Positions 40,732 through 49,191 of a stretch of DNA of 64,000 bases are shown here, in pieces. The stretch covers positions 1,736,001-1,800,000 of the forward strand of contig OY760073.1 in NCBI GenBank assembly GCA_963663025.1. The letters are read 5' to 3'. This DNA comes from JAGWBF01 sp963663025 (GTDB taxonomy: Bacteria; Chloroflexota; Dehalococcoidia; Lucifugimonadales; JAGWBF01). The notes under the pieces are model-generated. The model searched no databases, was not told the DNA's origin, and saw only the letters and a program-made list of their open reading frames with translations. Position 1 is the stretch's first letter. Every line of letters starts with the position of its first letter. The position numbers and the translations under genes are program-made.

Positions 40732-42348
40732 GTGGCTGGTAAGCAGCTTACCTATTCCGAAGATGCCCGGAAGTCCCTGAAGACCGGGATCGACACCTTG
40801 GCCGATGCGGTCAAGATTACACTGGGCCCCAAGGGCCGGAACGTCATTCTGGACAAGAAGTTCGGCCCTCCCCAGGTGTGCAGCGACGGCGTAACCATCG
40901 CCAAGGAGATCGAGCTTCCCGATGCGTTCGAGAACATGGGAGCCCAGCTCCTGAAGGAAGCCGCCAGCAAGACCAACGATGCCGCCGGCGATGGCACCAC
41001 CACCTCGGTGGTCCTGGCCCAGGGCATCATCTCCGACGGCTTCAAGAACGTAGCCGCTGGCGCCAACCCCATGGCCCTGAAGCGGGGCATTGAGAAGGCT
41101 GTCGAGGCCGTGGTAACCGAGCTCAAGGGCATGGCTTCCACAGTGGACAGCCGTGACCAGATCTCCCAGGTGGCCGCCCTGTCGGCCCACGAAGAGGAGA
41201 TCGGCGGGACCATCGCCGATGCCATGGAGAAGGTCGGCAAGGACGGCGTCATCACCGTCGAGGAGTCCAAGAGCCTCAACGACGAGACCGAGTACGTGGA
41301 AGGCATGCAGATCGACCGGGGTTACATCTCCCCCTACTTCATCACCAACCCCGACCGCATGGAGTCCGTACTGGAAGAGCCTTCCATCATCATCACCGAC
41401 AAGAAGGTGTCGGCAGTAGCGGACATCCTTCCCACCCTGGAGAAGCTCCTCCAGATCGGCAAGAAGAACGTTGTGCTCATCTCCGAGGACCTGGAAGGCG
41501 AAGCGCTGGCTACCCTGGTGGTCAACAAGCTCCGAGGCACCCTGAACTGCCTTGCAGTGAAGGCCCCCGGTTTCGGCGACCGCCGCAAGGCTATGCTGGA
41601 AGACATCGCCATCCTGACCGGCGCCACCGTCATCAGCGAAGAGACGGGCCGCAAGCTGGACTCGGCGACCATCACCGACATGGGCGAGTGCCGCAGGGTC
41701 TCCGCAACCAAGGATGAGTGCACCTTCGTCGAGGGGCGCGGCTCCGAGGAGAACATCAAGGCCCGCATCAACCAGATAAAGGCCCAGATCGAAGACACCA
41801 CCTCCGAGTTCGACCGGGAGAAGCTGCAAGAGCGCATGGCCAAGCTGTCCGGCGGCGTTGCGGTCATCAAGGTCGGAGCTGCCACCGAGGTGGAGCTCAA
41901 GGAGCGCAAGGCCAGGGTCGAGGATGCTCTGTCAGCCACCAGGGCCGCTGTGGAAGAGGGGATCGTGCCCGGAGGCGGAGTAGCACTGGTCAGGGCCCAG
42001 AGGGCCGTTGACTCCCTAAGCCTGAATGGCGACGAGGCCGTTGGTTCCTCCATCGTCCGAAGGGCTCTGGATGTACCCCTCAAACTCATCGTTCAGAACG
42101 CCGATGGCGAGCCTGCGGTCGTCCTGGAAGCGGTGCGAAACCAGAAGGACGACTACGGCTACGATGCCGAGGTCGGCGAGTATGCCAACATGCTGGAACA
42201 GGGCATCGTGGACCCGGTAAAGGTCACCCGCTCCGCCCTGCAGAATGCAGCCAGCGTAGCTTCCATGGTACTGACCACCGAATCCATGATCACCGAGATC
42301 CCTGAGAAGACCCCGCCTGCTCCTCCCATGCCCCCGATGGACTACTAG
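40732..42348 (+). CDS. groL: Chaperonin GroEL
   Basis: A 538-residue group I chaperonin from a GTG codon with AGGAGAG upstream. ITLGPKGRNVILDKKFG, the ATPase GDGTTT (Asp87 region), AVKAPGFGDRRKAMLED and GIVPGGGVAL are intact. The C-terminus ends in a Pro/Met-rich PAPPMPPMDY tail instead of the usual Gly-Gly-Met repeats that project into the cavity. It forms one operon with groES under CIRCE control and ends at a strong terminator. Confidence 0.97.
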   Translation: MAGKQLTYSEDARKSLKTGIDTLADAVKITLGPKGRNVILDKKFGPPQVCSDGVTIAKEIELPDAFENMGAQLLKEAASKTNDAAGDGTTTSVVLAQGIISDGFKNVAAGANPMALKRGIEKAVEAVVTELKGMASTVDSRDQISQVAALSAHEEEIGGTIADAMEKVGKDGVITVEESKSLNDETEYVEGMQIDRGYISPYFITNPDRMESVLEEPSIIITDKKVSAVADILPTLEKLLQIGKKNVVLISEDLEGEALATLVVNKLRGTLNCLAVKAPGFGDRRKAMLEDIAILTGATVISEETGRKLDSATITDMGECRRVSATKDECTFVEGRGSEENIKARINQIKAQIEDTTSEFDREKLQERMAKLSGGVAVIKVGAATEVELKERKARVEDALSATRAAVEEGIVPGGGVALVRAQRAVDSLSLNGDEAVGSSIVRRALDVPLKLIVQNADGEPAVVLEAVRNQKDDYGYDAEVGEYANMLEQGIVDPVKVTRSALQNAASVASMVLTTESMITEIPEKTPPAPPMPPMDY

Positions 42349-42366
42349 GAAACACGGGAACCAGGT

Positions 42367-42401
42367 AAGAAAAGGGCCTCGAGTTTCGAGGCCCTTTTCT
42401 T
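42367..42401 (+). terminator. Terminator of the groESL operon
   Basis: A perfect 16-bp stem (AAGAAAAGGGCCTCGA with its reverse complement) and a 3-nt loop. The descending arm ends in CCCTTTTCTT. Confidence 0.92.
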
Positions 42402-42474
42402 ATGTCTTCCATATGGTAGAATCTCGACTGACCGGCCCTCCCGCGGCCGAAGGTGATGAGGCGGTGGCCCTTCC

Positions 42475-45057
42475 ATGATCCCCCTTAAGCTCAGGTTGGA
42501 GAACTTCCTCTGCTACGGCGAAAACCTGCCCACCCTGGACCTGCAAGGGGTCCACGTTGCATGCCTCTGCGGCAACAACGGCCACGGCAAGTCCGCCCTG
42601 CTGGACGCCATAACATGGGCCCTTTGGGGAAAGGCCCGGGGCAAGTCCAACGATGAGCTTGTCCACTACAGCCGAACCGACATGTGGGTCGAGCTGGACT
42701 TCCTGGCCCGCGACAGCAGCTACAAGGTGCACCGACGCTACAGCGCTGCCGGCGCGCGACGCCGAAACTCCACGTCCGACCTTCAACTCCAGCTCATGTC
42801 CGACGACAATTTCGTTCCCATTACCGGGAACACCATCCGCGACACCCAGGCCAGCATCGACCAAGTCATCGGCATGGACTATGAGACCTTCATCAACAGC
42901 GCCTTCCTGCTTCAGGGACGAGCCGATGAGTTCACCAACAAGTCGCCGGGCGACCGGAAAGAGGTACTAGCCAAGGTGCTGGAGCTGGAGCTATACGACC
43001 GGCTGCAGGACAGGGCAAAGGAAGCCGGTGACCAGCACAGGACCACTGCAACGCTCCTGGAGTCCGACCTGGCCCGGCTGGGAACAGAGGTGGCAAGGAA
43101 GGACGGGATATCCCAGGAACTCCAGGATGTGGAGAGGCTGGGCGAAAGGGTTGCCCAGGAGCTGGGCGATGCCAGGACGAAGGCTGGCAATTTGAAGCTC
43201 CAGGTGGACGACCTGGAGCGTGTCGCCCAGGAGCGTGTGAAACTGCTGGAGAGCATCCCCAACATTAAGGGGGAGATATCCAGCCTGGAGACCCAGCTCG
43301 CAGCCACCCAGGAGCGCATCGACAGGTACGAATCGCTGGTGTCTCGGCGGGAAGAGATCATCCTGGGCCTCGCTCGCTTCAAAGAGCTACGACAGAGCTA
43401 CCTTGAGCTGGACCAAGCTCGGGAGCAGCATGACCGGCTTACGGGGCAGAGGTCCGATCTGGAAAGGCAGCTTGCCGATGCCCAAGCGCGCTTGGAGGAG
43501 CGGATTTCCCAGGCGCGCAACAAACTGGAAGGCCTGCTAAAGCCCAAGGCTTCCCAGGCCGCTCGCCTGCAGGAAGACATCGACGCCGCCAAAAAAGAAC
43601 TGGGTGTCCTGGAGGATGAAGAACGCACAACGTCCCACGACCAGGTGCGTCTTCAGGAGGCATCCAGCTTAGTAGGCCAGCACAAGGCTGCGTCCGAGCA
43701 GCTCAGGGCTGAAGGCCAAGAGCTGCGCTCCAAGCTCAACCTCACCACCTCCGCCGGGTCCGCCGGCGATTGCCCCCTGTGCGGGACGACCCTGGGTGAG
43801 GAAGGATGCCGCCACCTGGCTGACACCTACGAGAGACAGATCAAGGAGAAGTTGGAGCAGTACAACAGGGAGCAGGCCAGCCTCAAGACGGCCGAGCAGG
43901 AAGCCCAGTCCCTGGGTGAAGAGCTGCCCCGCCGGCAGCAGGACATCAGCCGCCGAAAGGAAGCAGCCCAGAACACCCTGACCAAGCTGCAGTTCAGCCT
44001 GTCAGAGAGCACCGCTGCCGCCCAGGAAATGACCGACCTGGAGGCCGCCCTCGCCCAGCAGGAAAGGGACCTGCAGCAGAAGGCATACGCCCCCGACTTG
44101 CACCGGGAGCTTGAGCAGGTTACCCGCGACCTGGATGCCCTAGCATATGACCAGGGGCGCCACAGGAAGCTCTACGGGGAGATGGAGGAGCACCGCAACT
44201 TCGAGGAAAACAGCCGCCTTTTGGAGGAAGCCGAGTCCGAGCTCCCCCAGGCCAGAGAGTTCGCCTCGACGACCGGCGGGATGCTCGAGATTCGCCGGAA
44301 AGACCTGGAGGGTTCCCTGGCGCGCGCAGCGGAGATCGAGTCCCGCACGACGGGACTGGGCGGCCTGAGGACCGAATTGGATACAGCCTCGAGAGCCGTT
44401 GCATCCCTGGAACGCCAGCAAGAGGACATGCTCCGCCGCCAGGGGGAGCTTCAGGGCACCTTGCGAAAGCTGGAGCAGGTGTCAGCCGAGATGGATGTCA
44501 AAGAGCGGTCGCTAAAGGATGCCCGGGACTCCCAGGGCATCTACCAGGAGCTGGTGGAGGCCTTTGGGCGCCGGGGAATCCAGGCGATGCTCATAGAAAC
44601 GGTCCTTCCAAGGGTGGAGGACGAAGCCAATGCGCTGCTGGGACGCATGACCGACGGACGCATGAACGTAAAGCTGGAGACTCAGCGTCAACGAAGGAGC
44701 GGGCGCGGCGAACCCATCGAGACCCTGGAGATCATCATCAGCGACGAGGTAGGCCCCCGTAGCTACGAACTGTTCAGCGGCGGTGAGGCATTCCGCATAA
44801 ATCTAGCCCTGCGCATCGCCCTGTCCAAGGTGCTGGCCAACCGCAAGGGGGCGCCCCTGCCCGTGCTGTTCATAGACGAAGGGTTCGGGACCCAGGATGC
44901 CATGGGGAGGGAGCGGATACTGGACGTCATCAGCGCCATCCAGGACGACTTCGAGAAGATAATCGTCATCTCCCACCTGGATGACATCCGGGAGGCCTTC
45001 CCGGTCCGCATCGAGGTGCTTAAAGAGGAAGCCGGATCGACCTTCTGGATAAGCTAG
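42475..45057 (+). CDS. sbcC: SbcC/Rad50-like SMC-family ATPase
   Basis: An 860-residue protein. The N-terminal LRLENFLCYGENLPTLDL and Walker A GNNGHGKSALLDAI (about 33-46) lead into a long heptad-rich coiled coil. It is broken by a zinc hook, CPLCG (about 434), then returns. The C-terminal lobe has LFSGGEAFRINLALRIALSK (signature) and PVLFIDEGFGTQD (Walker B). It would tether and process DNA ends with the nuclease SbcD/Mre11, which is not in the window. The ATG at 42475 follows the groESL terminator. Its end overlaps the convergent gene by 4 nt. Confidence 0.93.
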   Translation: MIPLKLRLENFLCYGENLPTLDLQGVHVACLCGNNGHGKSALLDAITWALWGKARGKSNDELVHYSRTDMWVELDFLARDSSYKVHRRYSAAGARRRNSTSDLQLQLMSDDNFVPITGNTIRDTQASIDQVIGMDYETFINSAFLLQGRADEFTNKSPGDRKEVLAKVLELELYDRLQDRAKEAGDQHRTTATLLESDLARLGTEVARKDGISQELQDVERLGERVAQELGDARTKAGNLKLQVDDLERVAQERVKLLESIPNIKGEISSLETQLAATQERIDRYESLVSRREEIILGLARFKELRQSYLELDQAREQHDRLTGQRSDLERQLADAQARLEERISQARNKLEGLLKPKASQAARLQEDIDAAKKELGVLEDEERTTSHDQVRLQEASSLVGQHKAASEQLRAEGQELRSKLNLTTSAGSAGDCPLCGTTLGEEGCRHLADTYERQIKEKLEQYNREQASLKTAEQEAQSLGEELPRRQQDISRRKEAAQNTLTKLQFSLSESTAAAQEMTDLEAALAQQERDLQQKAYAPDLHRELEQVTRDLDALAYDQGRHRKLYGEMEEHRNFEENSRLLEEAESELPQAREFASTTGGMLEIRRKDLEGSLARAAEIESRTTGLGGLRTELDTASRAVASLERQQEDMLRRQGELQGTLRKLEQVSAEMDVKERSLKDARDSQGIYQELVEAFGRRGIQAMLIETVLPRVEDEANALLGRMTDGRMNVKLETQRQRRSGRGEPIETLEIIISDEVGPRSYELFSGGEAFRINLALRIALSKVLANRKGAPLPVLFIDEGFGTQDAMGRERILDVISAIQDDFEKIIVISHLDDIREAFPVRIEVLKEEAGSTFWIS

Positions 45058-45650
45058 GAGGCGCTGTCTTCCGTAGCGGGCACTGACGAGCTGTGCCTCC
45101 ACAGGGCGACACAGGCTTTCACCATGGGCAGGGGAGGCCTGGGGACCACGAACTCAGTCTGCCCGGTAACCTTCACCCCGTAGGCGCTTTCGGCTTCACC
45201 AACAGCGTCGGTCCACTCCTTGTCCGTCGTTGAGCACGGGAAGGCGATGGTCATAAGGGCTGCCCTGTCCCGCAGGTTGTCCAGCCAGCGAAACAGGTCC
45301 GGGATCTCCTGGGAGAAGTAGTGGGAGATACCCGTTTCCCCCTGCACCAGAATCGGCTTGATAGCCAACTGGTAGGACTGTCCCCCGATGTTGAGCTGCA
45401 GGTCGGGGTTGAACCCGGCATCGCCCTGAGCAGGGCCTCGCACCTGCTCCACCTTAACCAGGTTGCCGGCGGCAGGGCCTGCAAGATATCTCACAGCCTC
45501 GGTGGCGTACCAGCCCTCGGCCCTCAGCCCCATGGATATGAAGTCCGCGAAGTTGTCCGCCTTCTGCCCGAAACAGGTGGCGAGGCGGGCAAGGACGTAG
45601 TCCATCGTCATCTGGACGCCGGCTGCCTCCGACGTATCCGAGTTGACCAT
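45054..45650 (-). CDS. Hypothetical protein
   Basis: A 198-residue protein with GGAGATA directly before its ATG. I recognise no family. The sequence looks soluble and globular: ARLATCFGQKADNFADF near the N-terminus, then NIGGQSYQLAIKPIL and HYFSQEIPDLFRWLDNLRDRA, and a C-terminal VVPRPPLPMVKACVALW. There is no signal peptide. It follows the CoA-transferase B gene on the same strand with a 10-nt gap and converges on sbcC, so it is probably co-transcribed with the CoA-transferase. Confidence 0.65.
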   Translation of the reverse strand: MVNSDTSEAAGVQMTMDYVLARLATCFGQKADNFADFISMGLRAEGWYATEAVRYLAGPAAGNLVKVEQVRGPAQGDAGFNPDLQLNIGGQSYQLAIKPILVQGETGISHYFSQEIPDLFRWLDNLRDRAALMTIAFPCSTTDKEWTDAVGEAESAYGVKVTGQTEFVVPRPPLPMVKACVALWRHSSSVPATEDSAS

Positions 45651-45660
45651 TATCTCCTCC

Positions 45661-46326
45661 TCACAGCTCTATCTCCTTGAGGTCCGGCGCCAGCTTGAGC
45701 ACGGGCTCGGTCAGCGCCTGCACCTCTTCGGGGGTCCACCCGGGGGCCATCTCCTTGAGTAAGAGGCCGTCGGGTGTTACCTCAATTACCGCAATGTCGG
45801 TGACAATCAGGTTCACGCACCTCCTCCCCGTCGGGGGAAAGGAGCACTCCTTCACTATCTTGGGGCTGTCGTTCTGGTCGGTGTGGGTCATTGCCACGAT
45901 GATGCGCTTGACCCCGGCGGCCAGGTCCATGGCGCCGCCGATGTTGCCCACTCCCCGCTCGGGAAGCATCCAGTTGGCAAGGTCGCCGTCCTCCGATACC
46001 TGGTGGGCGCCCAGCACCGTTACATCCACATGGCCGCCTCGCACCATGGCGAAAGCGTCGGATGTGCTGAAGAAGGACATGCCGGGCACCATCTTGAGGA
46101 ACTGGCCCCCGGCGTTGATCAGGTCGATATCTTCCTCACCTTCGTCGGCCAGAGGGCCGCAGCCCAGCACGCCGCTCTCGCTGTGGTAAACAACCTGCCG
46201 GTCATCTGGTACGAAGGTCGATACCAGGGTCGGTATGCCAATGCCCAGGTTGACCACGTCGCCGTTGTTCAACTCTTTGGCGACGCGCATGGCAACCACT
46301 TCACGTTCCAGGCGCTCTTTGCTCAT
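45661..46326 (-). CDS. CoA-transferase subunit B (3-oxoacid/acetate type)
   Basis: A 221-residue family I CoA-transferase beta subunit. VNLGIGIPTLV (25-35) and the catalytic-Glu segment VYHSESGVLGCGP (Glu50) are present; the usual ENG is ESG here. INAGGQFLKMVPGMSFF, VIVAMTHTD and VNLIVTDIAVIEVTPDGL follow the family. The catalytic Glu forms a covalent CoA thioester. A full enzyme needs an A subunit; the nearest is at 48324-49016, separated by the fused gene and a gap. The acid substrate is unknown. Confidence 0.9.
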   Translation of the reverse strand: MSKERLEREVVAMRVAKELNNGDVVNLGIGIPTLVSTFVPDDRQVVYHSESGVLGCGPLADEGEEDIDLINAGGQFLKMVPGMSFFSTSDAFAMVRGGHVDVTVLGAHQVSEDGDLANWMLPERGVGNIGGAMDLAAGVKRIIVAMTHTDQNDSPKIVKECSFPPTGRRCVNLIVTDIAVIEVTPDGLLLKEMAPGWTPEEVQALTEPVLKLAPDLKEIEL

Positions 46327-46536
46327 GGGTCCGGCTCTTCTCTCCTAAACTACGCTGGCGCTCCGCGGAAATACGAAGTTAATGGAACGTGCGCAGGCAA
46401 ATCGATTAAGGGGCGCCACCTGCCCCTAGACCGGCCATGGGGGCCTTCCTAGAATTATTCTAGTGGATGGAGGCCCAAGGGGGTTGTCCGTCCGATAATA
46501 GGCAGCTAGGTAGCTGTAAGTCAAGGAGATGGGAAG

Positions 46537-46698
46537 ATGGGCACGCTAATGCGCTGTTTGAAGGTGTTGGCCAGGATGCGTGGACTGGCGAATGGGGTGG
46601 ACCCTCGCTGGGGAGTGAGGACCGTTTACGTTTGCGATGAAACGGGGTGCATCCTGCGTTTCGAAGAGCGCCGGCTGGGCCGGCTGTCCCAGGCTTGA
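46537..46698 (+). CDS. Small hypothetical protein (53 aa)
   Basis: A short open frame with AAGGAG 8 nt upstream of ATG 46537. It encodes a basic 53-residue peptide with a VYVCDETGC pair of cysteines and no recognised domain. Its TGA overlaps a TTG that opens the small membrane-protein frame (46695), suggesting coupling. Both lie on plus, opposite to the CoA-transferase genes on either side. The 210 nt before it (46327-46536) show no other feature I can support. The call depends on the ribosome-binding site and arrangement only. Confidence 0.35.
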   Translation: MGTLMRCLKVLARMRGLANGVDPRWGVRTVYVCDETGCILRFEERRLGRLSQA

Positions 46699-46895
46699 GA
46701 ACATCTCCCCTAGAAGTGCGAAGCTACCCCTTCGAATTCAAGATAGTGTTCTGGTTGGTTGCCTGCTTCACCGTGCTGTCGTTCCTGCTGTGGCTGGTGC
46801 TTCCCGCCGACCACAGGGCGATTCCCCTGCTGGAGCGCACATGGCCCCCTCTTCTCACGGGTTTCGCCGGCTTGGTGTTCGGCAAGCTCTCCTAG
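46695..46895 (+). CDS. Small membrane protein (66 aa)
   Basis: A 66-residue frame starting at TTG 46695 (TTGA overlap with the upstream stop) or at GTG 46716. It has a charged N-terminus with SYPFEFKIVF, one clear membrane helix (about 21-38, WLVACFTVLSFLLWLVL), a short polar loop and a second hydrophobic segment ending GLVFGKLS. I recognise no family. Coding potential is plausible but conservation would have to confirm it. Confidence 0.4.
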   Translation: MRTSPLEVRSYPFEFKIVFWLVACFTVLSFLLWLVLPADHRAIPLLERTWPPLLTGFAGLVFGKLS

Positions 46896-46909
46896 CCTCG
46901 GCCGTCCGG

Positions 46910-48337
46910 TTACACAGGTTCGTAGGGATGGAAGTCGGCGGGCCTCTGCACCACCCTCTGGACGAAGGCCCCCGGCGTCACGACGGCGTCGGGGTCTAGC
47001 ATTCCGGGCTCCACGATCTCATCCACCTCGGCGATGGTTATCCTGGCGCCCGGGGCCATCACAGCGTTGAAGTTGCGGGATGTGCCCTTGTACACCAGGT
47101 TCCCCAGGGTGTCGGCCTTGTGGGCCCGGATCAGGGCGTAATCTCCCCGGATGCTCTGCTCCAGCACGTACTCGCGCCCGTCGATGGTGCGAGTCTCCTT
47201 GCCCTCAGCCAGCGTTGTCCCCGCTCCTGAAGGGGTGAAGAAAGCGGCGATGCCGAATGCTCCGGCCCTGATTCGCTCCGCCAGTGTGCCCTGCGGAGTC
47301 AGCTCCAGCTCCGCATCACCGCGCCTGTAGGCCAGCTCGAAGGCGCTGGGCTGGGAGGGCCTCGGGGAAACAGGGTAGGATGCGATGGCCTTCTTCACCT
47401 GCCCGCTTTCAACCAGCAGACTGTGGTCGATGGTCAGGAAGCCGGGGGGAGTGCCGAAGGATGCCACGTTGGCGATGCCTGCAGTGTTGCTGACCAGGGT
47501 CAGGTCCTTGGCCCCCTGTTCCCTCAATGAGCGGATCAGGTACTGGGCCATTCCCCCCGGGCCTGCAAATCCATCCATCAGGATGGTTGCCCCATCGGGG
47601 ATGTCGGCCACCGCTTCCGGCCCGCTCTTCCACACCTTGCTGGGAATGTCGCCTCCAATCATCCAGAAGGACATGTACCCCAGGTCCGGGGCAGGGGACA
47701 GGTGGGGGTCGGTGATGGCCTGGACGTCGGCAAGGTTCCAGCCCCGGGCCAGCTCCCTTACTACCAGCCCCTGGGGTGTTACCTGAATTACAGCCACGTC
47801 GGTCACGATGAGGTCCACGCATCCCTTGGCCGCCACGGGGTAGTCGGTCCTGGTCACGATGCGAGGAGAGCGGTTCCGGGTGGTGTGTTCCATCATTGCA
47901 ATGACCAGCTTGGCGCCCTCGGCCACGTCGGTGGCGGCCGCATGGCTGCCCATCCCGCCACCCATCTCCACCGGCCCAACAAGGTCGCCCGACTCGGACA
48001 CCTGGGACGCTTCGACGATGCCGATGTCCACCTGCCCTCCCCTGATCAGGCCGAAAGAGGTGGCCTGGTCCACGATGGAGGCGCCGGGGAGCAGGGTAAC
48101 CGTCCTTCCTCCCGACCCGACCAGTTGGACGTCGCCTATGTCATGCTCTGGCCTGGGTCCGAATCCCAGGATGCCGTTCGCCGAGTGGAACACCGCTCCC
48201 CGGGAGGGCAGCACGTAGGGAGGCACCATCTCCGGCAGCCCAGGGCCGAGGTGCACCACATGGCCCGGCTGAATCTCGGCAGCAACCCTGCATGCCATCA
48301 GCTCCCGGCTGATTCGCGGAATCTTAGGAAGGGTCAT
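46910..48337 (-). CDS. Fused CoA-transferase (B domain then A domain) lacking the catalytic Glu
   Basis: A 475-residue protein. Residues 1 to about 220 are a B-type domain (VVHLGPGLPEMVPP, VDLIVTDVAVIQVTPQGL) and about 230-475 an A-type domain (GATILMDGFAGPGGM, ELTPQGTLAERIRAGAFGI, VYKGTSRNFNAVMAPGA). This is the reverse of the usual A-B order in eukaryotic SCOT fusions. The active-site segment reads FHSANGILGFG, with Ala53 where the catalytic Glu should be. It overlaps the upstream A-subunit gene by 14 nt. It may be a non-catalytic partner or work by another mechanism. Confidence 0.88.
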   Translation of the reverse strand: MTLPKIPRISRELMACRVAAEIQPGHVVHLGPGLPEMVPPYVLPSRGAVFHSANGILGFGPRPEHDIGDVQLVGSGGRTVTLLPGASIVDQATSFGLIRGGQVDIGIVEASQVSESGDLVGPVEMGGGMGSHAAATDVAEGAKLVIAMMEHTTRNRSPRIVTRTDYPVAAKGCVDLIVTDVAVIQVTPQGLVVRELARGWNLADVQAITDPHLSPAPDLGYMSFWMIGGDIPSKVWKSGPEAVADIPDGATILMDGFAGPGGMAQYLIRSLREQGAKDLTLVSNTAGIANVASFGTPPGFLTIDHSLLVESGQVKKAIASYPVSPRPSQPSAFELAYRRGDAELELTPQGTLAERIRAGAFGIAAFFTPSGAGTTLAEGKETRTIDGREYVLEQSIRGDYALIRAHKADTLGNLVYKGTSRNFNAVMAPGARITIAEVDEIVEPGMLDPDAVVTPGAFVQRVVQRPADFHPYEPV

Positions 48338-49016
48338 TGTCGCCTCCGGCGATCACGATCCGGTCAACAAATATTCCCGGGGTTATCACCAGCTCCGGGT
48401 CCAGCATGCCGGGGTCAACTATCTCATCTACCTGGGCAATGGTGACATCCGCAGCCGTCGCCATTATGGGGTTCCAGTTGCGCTGGGCCAGCCTGTACAC
48501 CAGGTTGCCCATGGTATCGGCGGCTTGGGCCTTGATCAGGGCGTAGTCCGCCTTGATGGGTTCCTCGAAGATGCAGTCCACCCCCCCGATTGTCATTCTC
48601 TCCTTGCCTTCTTCGTAAGAGGTGCCGATGCCCGTCGGGATGTAGAAGCCCCCGATTCCTGCCCCGCCGGCGCGGATCCGCTCCGCCAGGGTACCCTGGG
48701 GCATGATCTCCAGGTGCATCCGGTCGTCTTCCGAGGCGGGGTCCGGCCCCGGTGCCACCGGTGGGGCGGTAATGACCCTTGTCACCTGGCCCGAAGCAAT
48801 CAAAGAGGCGGTGCCAATGGTCCTTCTTGTCCCCCCGTACCAGGGACCGCATATGCAGGTGAGATTCCCAACGCCCCTGTCCATCAGGGCTTTCACCAAG
48901 GCCTCGGGGATGCCCGGAAAACCGAATCCTCCCACCATGATGCGCGCGCCTTCAGGGATGTCGGCTACGGCCTCCTCGACGGAGGCCTCTACTTTGTTGG
49001 GCAGCAAACTCCACAC
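48324..49016 (-). CDS. CoA-transferase subunit A
   Basis: A 230-residue family I alpha subunit. GARIMVGGFGFPGIPEAL is the oxyanion/CoA-binding loop, and LEIMPQGTLAERIRAGGAGIGGFY and IATADVTIAQVDEIVDPG-like segments follow the family. It has its own GGFG loop but needs a B chain for the catalytic Glu. It could pair with the B subunit at 45661-46326 or with the B domain of the fused protein whose gene it overlaps. It is the first gene of this minus-strand cluster and lies divergent from ffh. Confidence 0.9.
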   Translation of the reverse strand: MWSLLPNKVEASVEEAVADIPEGARIMVGGFGFPGIPEALVKALMDRGVGNLTCICGPWYGGTRRTIGTASLIASGQVTRVITAPPVAPGPDPASEDDRMHLEIMPQGTLAERIRAGGAGIGGFYIPTGIGTSYEEGKERMTIGGVDCIFEEPIKADYALIKAQAADTMGNLVYRLAQRNWNPIMATAADVTIAQVDEIVDPGMLDPELVITPGIFVDRIVIAGGDNDPS

Positions 49017-49191
49017 TCCCTTCTGCAGCCCGCATTTTAGCAGGTAATGAGACTATGTTGAAGGAATGCCCTTCCAGCAGGCCCTGGTGGCCAGGGTATT
49101 GTTCAGAAGCAAGATGGGGCTCACCTTCCTTGACCCTATAGCTGGCCCCATTTAGAATCCCCCATGAACCGGGAAACGGGGAGAGGGTCCA

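Noticed and set aside
49017..49191. SRP RNA gene next to ffh
   Set aside because: No SRP RNA core motif was seen in this spacer on either strand.
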